Source: Streptomyces sp. 378
GTDB taxonomy: Bacteria > Actinomycetota > Actinomycetes > Streptomycetales > Streptomycetaceae
Direction of reading: 5' to 3'
Assembly: GCF_030124145.1 (NCBI RefSeq)
Contig: NZ_JASKMS010000030.1
Coordinates: forward strand, 1-64,000
DNA length: 64,000 nucleotides
Position 1 is the stretch's first letter; each line of letters starts with the position of its first letter. Under the pieces are notes generated by a model. It ran no database searches. It saw only the letters and a program-made list of their open reading frames with translations, and was not told the DNA's origin. Made by a program: the position numbers and the translations under genes. This document shows, one piece after another, positions 16,234-24,129 of the stretch.

Positions 16234-16515
16234 GGCCCACTCCTGTGGATCGATGGCATTGATTGCGGTGACGACGCCCCAGGTGCAGTCGACGTCGGCC
16301 TGGGTGCCGGGACATGCGCGGATGGTCAATGTGGCTGTGAAACGGCGCTCTGCTGGAACCTGCCGGCCAGGCGGGTGTCAAGCGGAAGGTGACCGCCCAA
16401 GGTTGGCCTCCAGGCCGTCGTGGGGTGGCTCAATCGGCTCGCGGGCAGGAGTGACCAGCCATCCTCGGACGGCGAACAGGAAAGAGACCACCCGCACGGT
16501 GTGTGCTCCGCCGCA

Positions 16516-16530
16516 GTGACATCGGATCTA
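16516..16530. promoter_or_regulatory. Operator-like palindrome, copy D (fucosidase promoter side)
   Basis: TGACATCGGATCTAT, 12 of 15 matches to the ATACATCSGATGTAT palindrome shared by the three sites at 5907-6416, with the ACATCGGAT core intact. It is the only further good match I noticed by eye and it lies upstream of the fucosidase, so it supports a fucose regulon under the GntR protein. It is the weakest of the four copies. Confidence 0.45.
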
Positions 16531-16928
16531 TTAAGGAGCTTCAGCGTGGAGTCTGTCCAGAGGATCGACAGAAACTCCGCGATCACAGCTGATGGCATGC
16601 TGAATCCTTAGGGTCAGCTACCGAAGCGCCGGATACGGAAGGTCCGATAGATCGGGTGAATGAGGGTGGCTGGGGCCCTGGTGAACGCGCCTCTGGACGC
16701 GCCCCCGCTGGGGTCCTGCTCCTGAGTAGCGAACTTGCGGGCGCGCCTGGCCCCGGCCGCGGTGTCACAAGTCCCTTTCACTCGGCGCTTGTTGCCGTCC
16801 ACGTCTTCGCGAAAGCAGGTGGTCACGGCCTTGAGCGCCCTCCGGCCGGAAGGCGCCGTGAACAGCGGGCCGCGTAACTCCCGGGCACCATCGAAACGGA
16901 GAGTGACGTGCATCACATCACCCCATTG

Positions 16929-16947
16929 GTTACGTTGAGGTGACTGA
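16929..16947. repeat. 19-bp repeat upstream of NTF2-like gene (copy 1)
   Basis: GTTACGTTGAGGTGACTGA, repeated with one mismatch at 19923-19941. The context GTTGAGGTGACTGATTACCG also resembles 18096-18117, immediately upstream of the HxlR gene. It may be a binding site for that regulator or a scar of a duplicated promoter. Confidence 0.45.
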
Positions 16948-17206
16948 TTACCGATGGTGAGTATGGAGGTGCAACGGGAGAACTCGCCGAAGGAGAGGGG
17001 TCGACCATGGGATGGGGCCGCTCTCGTGCTCATGATCGGCGAGACGTTCGGCGGCGTGATAACGGTCGCGCAGTGCCTGGGGGCCGGTCTGCCGAAGACT
17101 GACCGCGCGTTGTCGATCCATCCGGAGTCGCGCTCGTCGCGCCTCGCGCCCAATCTGTAACAGTAAGTCGTACTGCCTCCATGCCGGAGGCGTGAGGAGT
17201 GTTGTC

Positions 17207-17602
17207 ATGGCCAGTAAGAACGTCGACATCGCGCGTGAGTACTTCCAGGCCGTTCAGAACGGTGACCTGCCCAAGGTGGGCGAGCTTCTGGCCGAGGAGA
17301 TCGTCTGGCACCAGCCGGGTGCCAACCGGTTCTCCGGTGAACACAAGGGGCGCGACGCCGTCTTCGCGATGCTCGGCGGGATGATGGAGGCCAGTCAGGG
17401 CTCCTTCGCCATCGACACGATCCACGCTCTCATGGGCAACGGCGACATGGTGGCCGCCTCGATCCACTTCGCCGGGCGGCGCGAGGACGCGTCCATGAGC
17501 ATGGACGGCGTGGATGTCCTGCGCCTCAAGGACGGCAAGATCGTCGAGATGTGGCTGTACTCCGCCGACCAGGCCGCCGAGGACGCCTTCTGGGGGCAGT
17601 AG
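17207..17602 (+). CDS. NTF2-like (SnoaL-type) small protein
   Basis: A 131-residue alpha+beta-barrel protein of the nuclear transport factor 2 superfamily. Typical features are NVDIAREYFQAVQNGDLPKV at the N-terminus, VWHQPGANRFSG on the first strands, and the C-terminal DVLRLKDGKIVEMWLYSADQ. Members include small cyclases, isomerases and stress proteins, so the reaction cannot be named. ATG 17207 follows GAGGAG. An HxlR regulator is encoded convergently 97 bases downstream, and a decayed second copy of this gene lies beyond it, suggesting a duplicated regulator-target pair. Confidence 0.82.
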   Translation: MASKNVDIAREYFQAVQNGDLPKVGELLAEEIVWHQPGANRFSGEHKGRDAVFAMLGGMMEASQGSFAIDTIHALMGNGDMVAASIHFAGRREDASMSMDGVDVLRLKDGKIVEMWLYSADQAAEDAFWGQ

Positions 17603-17699
17603 GCCGCCCGCACCGCTGGGGATGCTGCCCCCTGGATGATGTCGTGCAGGCTGCTCCCGAACGCTTCATTCCCTACGCTTCAGTCCCTTTGGCGCCCAG

Positions 17700-18089
17700 T
17701 CACGGTCGCTGGCGGGCGTCGTAGCTCTCGCGCGCCGCGAGTACCTCGGTGAAGTGTTCCTCGGCCCAGAGTGCCAGTGCCTGAAGCGGGGCATGCAGAG
17801 TGTGCCCCAGTGCGGTCAGTTCGTACTCGACCCGGGGCGGGACCTCGCCGTACACGTGCCGGGTGACGAGTCCGTCGCGTTCCAGGTCCCGGAGCGTCTC
17901 GGTGAGGACCTTGGCGCTGATGCCGTCGACGTCGGTGCGCAGGTCGCGGAAGCGCATGGGGCCTGCGCTGAGCGCGATGACCACCATGGCCGTCCACTTG
18001 TTGGCAATGCGGGCGAGTGAGGTGCGGGACGGGCAGGTCGCCGTCATGACATCGAAGGCCGGAAAATGTGGCACGTCACACGTCCTCAT
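17700..18089 (-). CDS. HxlR-family transcriptional regulator
   Basis: A 129-residue MarR-like winged-helix protein. The family signature is present: CPSRTSLARIANKWTAMVVI, then FRDLRTDVDGISAKVLTETL for the recognition helix and VPPRVEYELTALGHTL for the wing and dimer region. A single Cys near residue 5 and one at about 18 could sense redox or electrophile stress, as in several HxlR proteins (inference). I place the start at ATG 18089; an upstream extension has no support. The gene is divergent from an NTF2-like fragment and convergent with the intact NTF2-like gene. GGTCGAGGCGACTG just upstream may be its own operator. Confidence 0.85.
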   Translation of the reverse strand: MRTCDVPHFPAFDVMTATCPSRTSLARIANKWTAMVVIALSAGPMRFRDLRTDVDGISAKVLTETLRDLERDGLVTRHVYGEVPPRVEYELTALGHTLHAPLQALALWAEEHFTEVLAARESYDARQRP

Positions 18090-18095
18090 GGGTTG

Positions 18096-18119
18096 GGTCG
18101 AGGCGACTGTTACCGGCGG
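18096..18119. repeat. Repeat-like site immediately upstream of HxlR gene
   Basis: GGTCGAGGCGACTGTTACCGG resembles GGTTACGTTGAGGTGACTGATTACCG at 16928-16953 with one gap. It sits 7 bases before the HxlR start and just before the NTF2-like fragment, where an autoregulatory operator would be expected. Confidence 0.35.
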
Positions 18120-18120
18120 T

Positions 18121-18268
18121 AGGTGGAAGATCCGGCAGGCAGCATTTTTACCGAGGAGGTCGTCTGGCGCCAGCCCGGTGCCCACCCCGTCTCCGGCAGC
18201 CACCGCGGTGGGGCGATGTGGGGCGACTCGGGAGGTGGAGGTCCCCTCACCGCCGGGCGGTTTCTAGG
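18121..18268 (+). pseudogene. Truncated NTF2-like gene cut off at the IS30 boundary
   Basis: The frame EDPAGSIFTEEVVWRQPGAH, then PVSGSHRG, is clearly homologous to residues about 28-52 of the intact NTF2-like protein at 17207-17602 (LLAEEIVWHQPGANRFSGEH). The N-terminal quarter is missing and homology decays into a glycine-rich stretch that stops at the left end of the IS30 element. It is a broken paralogue, divergent from the HxlR gene. Confidence 0.6.
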
Positions 18269-19553
18269 GATCGTCGCAACACATGATCGGTTGTGTCAGA
18301 CGGCGAGCAGTTTATGCAGGCGCTCGGCTGGGGTTTCCCAGCCGAGCGTTTTGCGTGGTCGGCCGTTCAGCTGGGCGGCGACTGCGTCGAGGTGCTCGCG
18401 GTTGTGGACGGACAGGTCGGTTCCCTTGGGGAAGTACTGCCGCAGCAGGCCGTTGGTGTTTTCGTTGGAGCCGGGCTGCCAGGGGCTGGCCGGGTCGCAG
18501 AAGTAGACCGGGACGTCCGTGGCGACGGTGAAGCTGTGGTGGGCGGCCATCTCGGAGCCCTGGTCCCAGGTCAGAGACCGCTTGAGATGCGGTGGCAGCC
18601 TGTGTGCGGCATCCGTCAGTGCGTCTCGGACGCTGGCCGCGGTGTGGTCGGTGGGCAGGTGGAGGAGCATCACGTAGCGGGTGCTGCGTTCGACGAGGGT
18701 GCCGATCGCCGAGCCGCTGTTCTTGCCGATGATGAGTCGCCTTCCCAGTGGCCGGGCACGGCCCGGTCGTCCGCTTCGGCCGGGCGGTCGCTGATCATGT
18801 CGCTGATCATGACCATGGGATCGGTGAAGCGTGGCTGTCGGCAGTGGGCCTGGCGGTGGGGCTTGCGGCGGGCGCGTCCGGTGCGCAGGGCGCCGGCCAG
18901 CTCCCGGCGCAGGGCTCCGCGTCCTTGCACGTAGAGCGCCTGGTAGACGGTTTCGTGGACCACGTGCATCTCCGGCCGGTCGGGGAACTGCCTGCGCAGA
19001 GCGTGACAGATCTGTTCCGGGCTCCACCGCTCGCTGAGACCTGCCTGGACGGCGGCCCGCAGCTCGGGGTCCTGGCTGATCTTCCGGGGCTTGGGGCGTG
19101 GACGGCGGTCATCCGCCCGGGCCTGGGCGGCGAAGGGACGGTACTGGCCGTTCGTGGGGTGCCGGTTGCGGCGGATCTCCCGGCTGACGGTGGAGGGACT
19201 GCGGCCCAGTTCGGCGGCGATCGCCCGGACCGTCGCCCTCTCCAGGAGCCGGTCGGCGATGTAGATCCGGTCGGCTTCCCGCCGGTACCGGGACACACCA
19301 GAAGGCGGCAGAACCGGTCTGGCCGGTGCTGCCGCCTTCTGCCGGCCAAAGGGGTTCCGGCCGTTACGCCATCGCTTTCCCGTACGGAGGTTGATGCCGA
19401 CGACCCTGGCCGCCTCGGTGTAACTCACGCCTTGCTGCACGAGCCGGAAGTATTCCTCCCGCTCACGGGTCAGCTTCCTGCGGCCCTGAGCCACCGTCCG
19501 GGTCTTGCGGATCTCGAACATCGCACCCCTTGAACTGGGGTGTTGCGACGATC
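18269..19553. mobile_element. IS30-family insertion sequence
   Basis: About 1.29 kb bounded by perfect 14-bp inverted repeats: GATCGTCGCAACAC at 18269-18282 and GTGTTGCGACGATC at 19540-19553. CTAG flanks both sides and may be a target duplication (TTTCTAG before, CTAGAACC after). The single gene inside runs on the minus strand and is frameshifted. The left flank is a truncated NTF2-like gene and the right flank a truncated lactonase gene. These did not form one gene, so a deletion or rearrangement accompanied or preceded the insertion. Confidence 0.8.
18296..19521 (-). pseudogene. IS30 transposase with a single-base frameshift
   Basis: From ATG 19521 the frame gives an N-terminal HTH (YFRLVQQGVSYTEAARVVGI), a second HTH (IAAELGRSPSTVSREIRRN) and the start of the DDE domain up to GHWEGD. 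At about 18736-18738 one base is missing. The correct frame then resumes at LIIGKNSGSAIGTLVERSTR and runs through LTWDQGSEMAAHH and NENTNGLLRQYFPKGTDLS to TGA 18296. All catalytic acidic residues are recognisable across the two frames. IS30 transposases are normally made from one frame, so this copy is probably inactive, unless the shift is a sequence error. Confidence 0.8.
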
Positions 19554-19843
19554 GCTAGAACCTAAGGACCGAGACCGACTGGGGCCAGTGGAGCGTCGAG
19601 GACCTCAGGCCGTACGCGGACACAGTGCTGGACGCCTTCGGACCGCGGCGGCTGATGTTCGGCTCCGACTGGCCCGTCTGTCGGCTGGCCGCCACCTACG
19701 CCTAAGTCGCCGCCGTCGCACAGGAGCTGACGTCAGCACTCCATCCTGCCGAACGCCACGAGGTCTTCGCCGGAACCGCCCTGCGGACCTACGGACTGAC
19801 CGTCACCGGCTCCCCGGCCGCTCAGGAAGCACCATGCGCATAG
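19554..19843 (+). pseudogene. 3' remnant of an L-fuconolactonase (amidohydrolase) gene
   Basis: Directly after the IS30 end the plus strand reads TETDWGQWSVEDLRPYADTV and then FGPRRLMFGSDWPVCRLAAT. This is the C-terminal part of amidohydrolase-2 lactonases (the GSDWPV motif holds a metal-binding Asp). A TAA at 19703-19705 interrupts it, and the frame continues with VAQELTSALHPAERHEVFAG and TALRTYGLTV to TAG 19843. The N-terminal two thirds are absent. L-fuconolactone hydrolysis is the one step missing from the operon at 6.5-13.8 kb. Its end contains ATGCGCATAGCGCTG, like the lutA start, suggesting it once sat directly before a lutA gene. Confidence 0.7.
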
Positions 19844-20229
19844 CGCTGCCAACAGCGGCTCGGCGCTCTCCAGTAGAGGCGGACTGATGTTTTGTTATGA
19901 CGTGCGCCACGTTCGTTCATTAGTTACGTTGAGGTGCCTGACCGCCCTTCGCCACCATTCTCCATGTGTCACGAGGATGGAGCCACGATGCCGAACTGCG
20001 CGGATTCTCGCACCGTCGGGCAGCCCGTGCCGACGCGTGCCGTCGAAGCCGCCGCGTGTTCCAAGCGTTCGCCTTGATCGTCGCGCCCCGCTGCTTCTCG
20101 CCGGAGCGCTGATCGACACAAGCGCCTCCGGCCTTCGACTGCGCCCGCCGTCCCCCAGTTCCGGGCCAACGCGGATAGCAGCGACATGGAAAACGATGTC
20201 CCATTTCCCCACCTGTACCCGGAGTGCCA
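19844..20229. other. Upstream region of terC
   Basis: 386 bases without a convincing gene. At 19834 a lutA-like start (MRIAL) runs for 17 codons and stops, a probable scar. The 19-bp repeat copy lies at 19923-19941. I looked for a manganese (yybP-ykoY) or alkaline-pH riboswitch, which often precede terC relatives, and could not recognise one. Short open frames on both strands lack ribosome sites. Confidence 0.4.
19923..19941. repeat. 19-bp repeat upstream of terC (copy 2)
   Basis: GTTACGTTGAGGTGCCTGA, 18 of 19 identical to 16929-16947. It is preceded by an AT-rich stretch (TTCGTTCATTA), which could make it part of a promoter for terC. Confidence 0.45.
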
Positions 20230-21189
20230 GTGAACGTCTCCCTTGCCGTCTGGCTGCTGACAGTTGTAGCCCTGTGCGTGCTGGTGGCCGTCGATTTCTT
20301 CGTCGGCCGCAAGCCCCATGAGGTGTCCCTCAAGGAAGCTGGAACCTGGACGGTGGTGTGGATCGTCCTGGCCGTCATCTTCGGGGTCGGGCTGTGGTGC
20401 TTCGCCGGGAGCGGGCCCACGGTGGAGTTCTTCGCCGGGTACATCACAGAGAAGTCGCTCAGCGTCGACAACCTCTTCGTCTTCGTCCTGATCATGGGGA
20501 AGTTCGCGGTGCCCACGCAGTACCAGCAGCGGGTACTGATGGTGGGCGTCCTGATGGCCCTGGTCCTGCGGGCCGTGTTCATCGCGGCCGGCGCGGCGAT
20601 CATCTCCGCCTTCTCCTGGGTCTTCTACCTCTTCGGAGCGTTCCTGATCTGGACCGCCTGGAAGCTGGTCCAGGACGCGCGCACCCAGGACCACGAGGAG
20701 GAGTACCAGGAGAACAAGCTGCTGAAGATGGCGGAACAGCGCTTCGGCGTGGCCGACCGCTACCACGGCACCAAGCTGTTCATCACCGAGAACGGCAAGC
20801 GGATCATGACCCCGATGCTGGTCGTGATGCTCGCGATCGGCTCCACCGACGTGCTGTTCGCCCTCGACTCCATCCCCGCGATCTATGGCCTGACACAGGA
20901 CCCGTACATCGTGTTCACCGCGAACGCCTTCGCCCTCATGGGCCTGCGCCAGCTGTACTTCCTCATCGGCGGCCTGCTGAAGAAGCTGGTCCACCTCTCC
21001 TACGGCCTGTCGATCATCCTCGGCTTCATCGGCGTCAAACTGGTGCTGCACGCCCTGCACGAGTCGGGCGTCCACGTGCCCGAGATCAGCATCCCGTTCT
21101 CGCTCGGCTTCATCGTGCTTGTCCTGACGGTCACCACCGTCACCAGCCTGCGCGCTTCAAAGAAGCAGGCGGCGGCTGAGGCCGCATAG
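20230..21189 (+). CDS. TerC family integral membrane protein
   Basis: A 319-residue membrane protein with about nine hydrophobic segments. Family motifs are VDFFVGRKPHEVSLKEA in the first loop, TEKSLSVDNLFVFVLIM with the membrane-embedded Asp-Asn pair, and FALDSIPAIYGLTQDPYIVF with the second acidic pair near residue 215. TerC/Alx proteins are linked to tellurite resistance and to manganese export; the acidic residues would line the metal path. I prefer GTG 20230 (MNVSLAVW) over GTG 20224 by family alignment; either gives weak ribosome binding. It stands alone, so no partner tells its role. Confidence 0.88.
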   Translation: MNVSLAVWLLTVVALCVLVAVDFFVGRKPHEVSLKEAGTWTVVWIVLAVIFGVGLWCFAGSGPTVEFFAGYITEKSLSVDNLFVFVLIMGKFAVPTQYQQRVLMVGVLMALVLRAVFIAAGAAIISAFSWVFYLFGAFLIWTAWKLVQDARTQDHEEEYQENKLLKMAEQRFGVADRYHGTKLFITENGKRIMTPMLVVMLAIGSTDVLFALDSIPAIYGLTQDPYIVFTANAFALMGLRQLYFLIGGLLKKLVHLSYGLSIILGFIGVKLVLHALHESGVHVPEISIPFSLGFIVLVLTVTTVTSLRASKKQAAAEAA

Positions 21190-21354
21190 AGGACTGACGC
21201 ATCACCGAGGCATCAGAGCGATCAGATCGCGCGTCATGGCATCCGCCTCGGCGATCAGCCGGTGCACGAGACAGCCCCGAAATGTGGTAAATCGGGGCAA
21301 GTTGTGACTCGGCCTGCCTGATATCGGACGATACGCTCAGGAGGGAGAAGCGCG

Positions 21355-23922
21355 ATGGCGCACGATGAGATGACGGGCGGGGTCCCGGGCGCACGAGGTG
21401 CGGACCCGGCGGATCCGCCGCTGTCCATCCAGGTGCACGGGGCGAAGGTCCACAACCTGAAGAACGTCGACGTGACGGTGCCGCTGCGTCAACTCGTCGC
21501 TGTGGCAGGGGTGTCCGGCTCCGGGAAGTCGTCGCTGGCGATGGGGGTGCTGTACGCGGAGGGCTCACGGCGCTACATCGAGGCGCTGTCCACGTACACC
21601 CGCCGGCGCATGGCGCAGGCACCGCGTGCGGCGGTGGACGGCGTCGAGCACGTGCCCGCGGCCCTCGCCTTGCGGCAGCGTCCCGGAGTGCCCGGGGTGC
21701 GCAGCACTTTCGGCACGTCGACCGAGCTGCTCAACGTGCTGCGTCTGCTGTTCTCCCGGCTGGGATCACACCTGTGCCCCAATGGCCACCGACAGGACCC
21801 GACGATCGACGTGGCCGCGGGACTGGACCTGACCTGCCCTGTGTGCGAGGTGACGTTCTACCCGCCGGGCGCGGAGTCGCTGGCCTTCAACTCGGACGGA
21901 GCGTGCCCGCAGTGCACCGGTACCGGCATGGTCCGGGAAGTCGACGAAGCGGCTCTCGTCCCCGATCCGCAACGCACCATCGCCGAAGGGGCGGTGGCAC
22001 CGTGGTCGATGTTCGGGCTGACGGTGATGCCGCAGGTCGTCGCCGAGTTCGGGGTGCGCACCGACGTGCCGTACGCGGAACTGACCGCTCGCGAGCGGGA
22101 AATCGTCCTGCGCGGCCCCGCGGAGCAGCGGCACATCAGCGTCCGGTCCAAGAACGGCAAGCTCTTCGAGCTCGACTTCACCTACCGCAACGCTCGCCGG
22201 GCCGTCGAGGAGGCCCTGAACAACGCCACCACCGAACGCGGGCTGAACCGGGTGAACAGGTTCATCAGCGCCCAGGTGTGTCCGTCCTGCCACGGCACCC
22301 GGCTCAGCGAGCAGGCCCGCGCCACCCTCGTCGACGGCATCAACCTCGCCGAAGCCACCGCGAAGACGCTCGACGAACTCATCGCCTGGGCCCCCACCCT
22401 CGCGGACGCCCTGCCGTCCGAGATGCGCCCGATGGCACAAAACATCGTCGCCACCCTGCTGGAGACCGCCCGCCGCCTGGTCGAACTCGGCCTCGGCTAC
22501 CTCGCCCTGGACCGGGCGAGCTCCACCCTGTCGACCGGCGAGCGGCAACGCGTCCAACTGGCCCGCGCCGTACGCAACCAGACCACCGGCGTGCTCTACG
22601 TCCTCGACGAACCCTCCATCGGCCTGCACCCCTCGAACGTGGACGGCCTGCTCGGTGTCATGCGCGACCTGCTCCGCGACGGCAACTCCGTGGTCCTCGT
22701 CGACCACGACGTCCAAGTCCTGCGCGAAGCCGACTGGCTCATCGAGATCGGTCCCGGCTCCGGCACCGAAGGCGGAACCGTCCTGGCCACCGGCGACGTC
22801 ACCACTCTCGGCAAGGACCCCGACTCCCTGATCGGTGGATTCCTCACCGGCCGCGAACCCGTCCTCGTCCGCCACCGGGCCGGCCGCGACAAGGTGTTCG
22901 ACCAAGGGCGCATCCACCTCTCCACCCGGCCCCTGCACACCGTGCACGCCCTGGACGTCGACATCCCCCTGGGCCGCCTGACCGCCGTGACCGGCGTGTC
23001 CGGATCGGGCAAGACCACGCTGATCCTCGAAAGCCTGATCCCCGCGCTCCAGGCGAAAGCCGCGGGCAGAACGCTGCCTGACCATGTGACCGCGGTGGAC
23101 GCGCAGGCGATCACCCGGGTGAACACGGTCGACGCCACCCCCATCGGCGTCAACGTCCGCTCCACGGTCGCCACCTACAGCGGCATCCTCGACGACCTGC
23201 GCCGCGCCTACGCCGCCACCGATGCGGCCAAGCAGCGGGAGCTCACGGCACCGGACTTCTCCTACAACACCGGCTCCCTGCGCTGCCCCCGCTGCGAAGG
23301 TACCGGCCAGGTCTCCCTCGACGTCCAGTTCCTGCCCGATGTCGATATCGCCTGCCCCGCATGTGAGGGCACCCGGTACGCCCCCGCAGCCGCCGACATC
23401 CTCCGCCCGGCCTCCGGAAGCCCGGACGGCGGAGTCTCCTTGCCCGAACTGCTCGCCCTCACCGTCCGGCAGGCGATCGAGCGGGTCGGAGACATCCGCC
23501 GCGTGCGAACCCGGCTCCAGGCCCTCATCGACCTCGGACTCGGATACCTCACCCTCGGCGAGGACACCCCGGCCCTCTCCGGCGGCGAGGCACAGCGGCT
23601 GAAGCTCGCCACCGAGCTGACCCGGAACCAGTCCGACACCCTCTTCGTCCTGGACGAACCCAGCGTCGGCCTCCATCCCCTCGACATCCGCATGCTCCTG
23701 GACGTTCTCCAGCGGCTGGGCGACAACGGCGCCACCGTCATCGTCATCGAACACGATCTGGACATGATCGCCAACGCCGACTACGTCATCGACATGGGCC
23801 CCGGAGGCGGCACCGTCGGCGGCACCGTCGTCGCCACCGGAACACCCGACGACCTTGCACATGATCCGCACAGCGTCACCGCCCGCTATCTCCGCCACCA
23901 TCTGCACCCGACGAAGAGGTAG
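21355..23922 (+). CDS. UvrA-like ABC ATPase (UvrA2 class)
   Basis: An 855-residue paralogue of excinuclease subunit A, shorter than repair UvrA (about 950-1000). It has two ABC modules: Walker A GVSGSGKSSLA near residue 48 and GVSGSGKTTLI near 550, with signatures LSTGERQRVQLA and LSGGEAQRLKLA. Zinc-finger cysteines appear as CPVC, CPQCTGTG, CPSCHGTR, CPRCEGTG and CPACEGTR. The UvrB-contact region near the N-terminus is reduced. Such class II UvrAs in actinomycetes occur with self-resistance to DNA-binding compounds or export functions, but no biosynthesis genes are adjacent here. ATG 21355 has a strong AGGAGGGAG. The long minus-strand open frame inside is a codon-bias shadow. Confidence 0.88.
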   Translation: MAHDEMTGGVPGARGADPADPPLSIQVHGAKVHNLKNVDVTVPLRQLVAVAGVSGSGKSSLAMGVLYAEGSRRYIEALSTYTRRRMAQAPRAAVDGVEHVPAALALRQRPGVPGVRSTFGTSTELLNVLRLLFSRLGSHLCPNGHRQDPTIDVAAGLDLTCPVCEVTFYPPGAESLAFNSDGACPQCTGTGMVREVDEAALVPDPQRTIAEGAVAPWSMFGLTVMPQVVAEFGVRTDVPYAELTAREREIVLRGPAEQRHISVRSKNGKLFELDFTYRNARRAVEEALNNATTERGLNRVNRFISAQVCPSCHGTRLSEQARATLVDGINLAEATAKTLDELIAWAPTLADALPSEMRPMAQNIVATLLETARRLVELGLGYLALDRASSTLSTGERQRVQLARAVRNQTTGVLYVLDEPSIGLHPSNVDGLLGVMRDLLRDGNSVVLVDHDVQVLREADWLIEIGPGSGTEGGTVLATGDVTTLGKDPDSLIGGFLTGREPVLVRHRAGRDKVFDQGRIHLSTRPLHTVHALDVDIPLGRLTAVTGVSGSGKTTLILESLIPALQAKAAGRTLPDHVTAVDAQAITRVNTVDATPIGVNVRSTVATYSGILDDLRRAYAATDAAKQRELTAPDFSYNTGSLRCPRCEGTGQVSLDVQFLPDVDIACPACEGTRYAPAAADILRPASGSPDGGVSLPELLALTVRQAIERVGDIRRVRTRLQALIDLGLGYLTLGEDTPALSGGEAQRLKLATELTRNQSDTLFVLDEPSVGLHPLDIRMLLDVLQRLGDNGATVIVIEHDLDMIANADYVIDMGPGGGTVGGTVVATGTPDDLAHDPHSVTARYLRHHLHPTKR

Positions 23923-24129
23923 ACCGAGCAGAGTCGAGCCATCGCTGCTGGACTCGGCCTCTTCGCTTCAACCGGACCCGCCCGGCAGAGAGGGTTCTGC
24001 GGTCCGATGGCGCTGGGTCGGCGCCTCGACAAGGCCGGCTACCCGCATTCGACTGGCGGTCCTTCCTGCTCAGGTGGAGTGGGGAGTGGGCGGATCGCCT
24101 GCCGGACGGCGAGACGATGGTGCAGCTTG

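Larger units (their letters stand above)
16234..17206. other. Intergenic region between fucosidase and NTF2-like gene
   Basis: No convincing gene in 973 bases. It holds the operator-like site at 16516-16530. Just after that site on the plus strand, AAGGAG and GTG 16545 open a 21-codon frame ending at TAG 16610; this could be a leader or the stump of a regulator gene, but I cannot name it. A sequence at 16929-16947 recurs before terC and, more loosely, at the HxlR gene. The longer minus-strand open frame at 16614-17153 has poor codon character. Confidence 0.5.

Noticed and set aside
16614..17153. 179-codon minus-strand frame in the intergenic region
   Set aside because: Poor codon use, no ribosome site and no recognisable family.
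19844..20229. Possible yybP-ykoY or pH-responsive riboswitch before terC
   Set aside because: No recognisable conserved core; only a short repeat and an IS-side scar are seen.
21766..23907. 713-codon minus-strand open frame opposite uvrA2
   Set aside because: The plus-strand UvrA paralogue is unmistakable; the antisense frame is open because of GC-rich third positions and has no domain.
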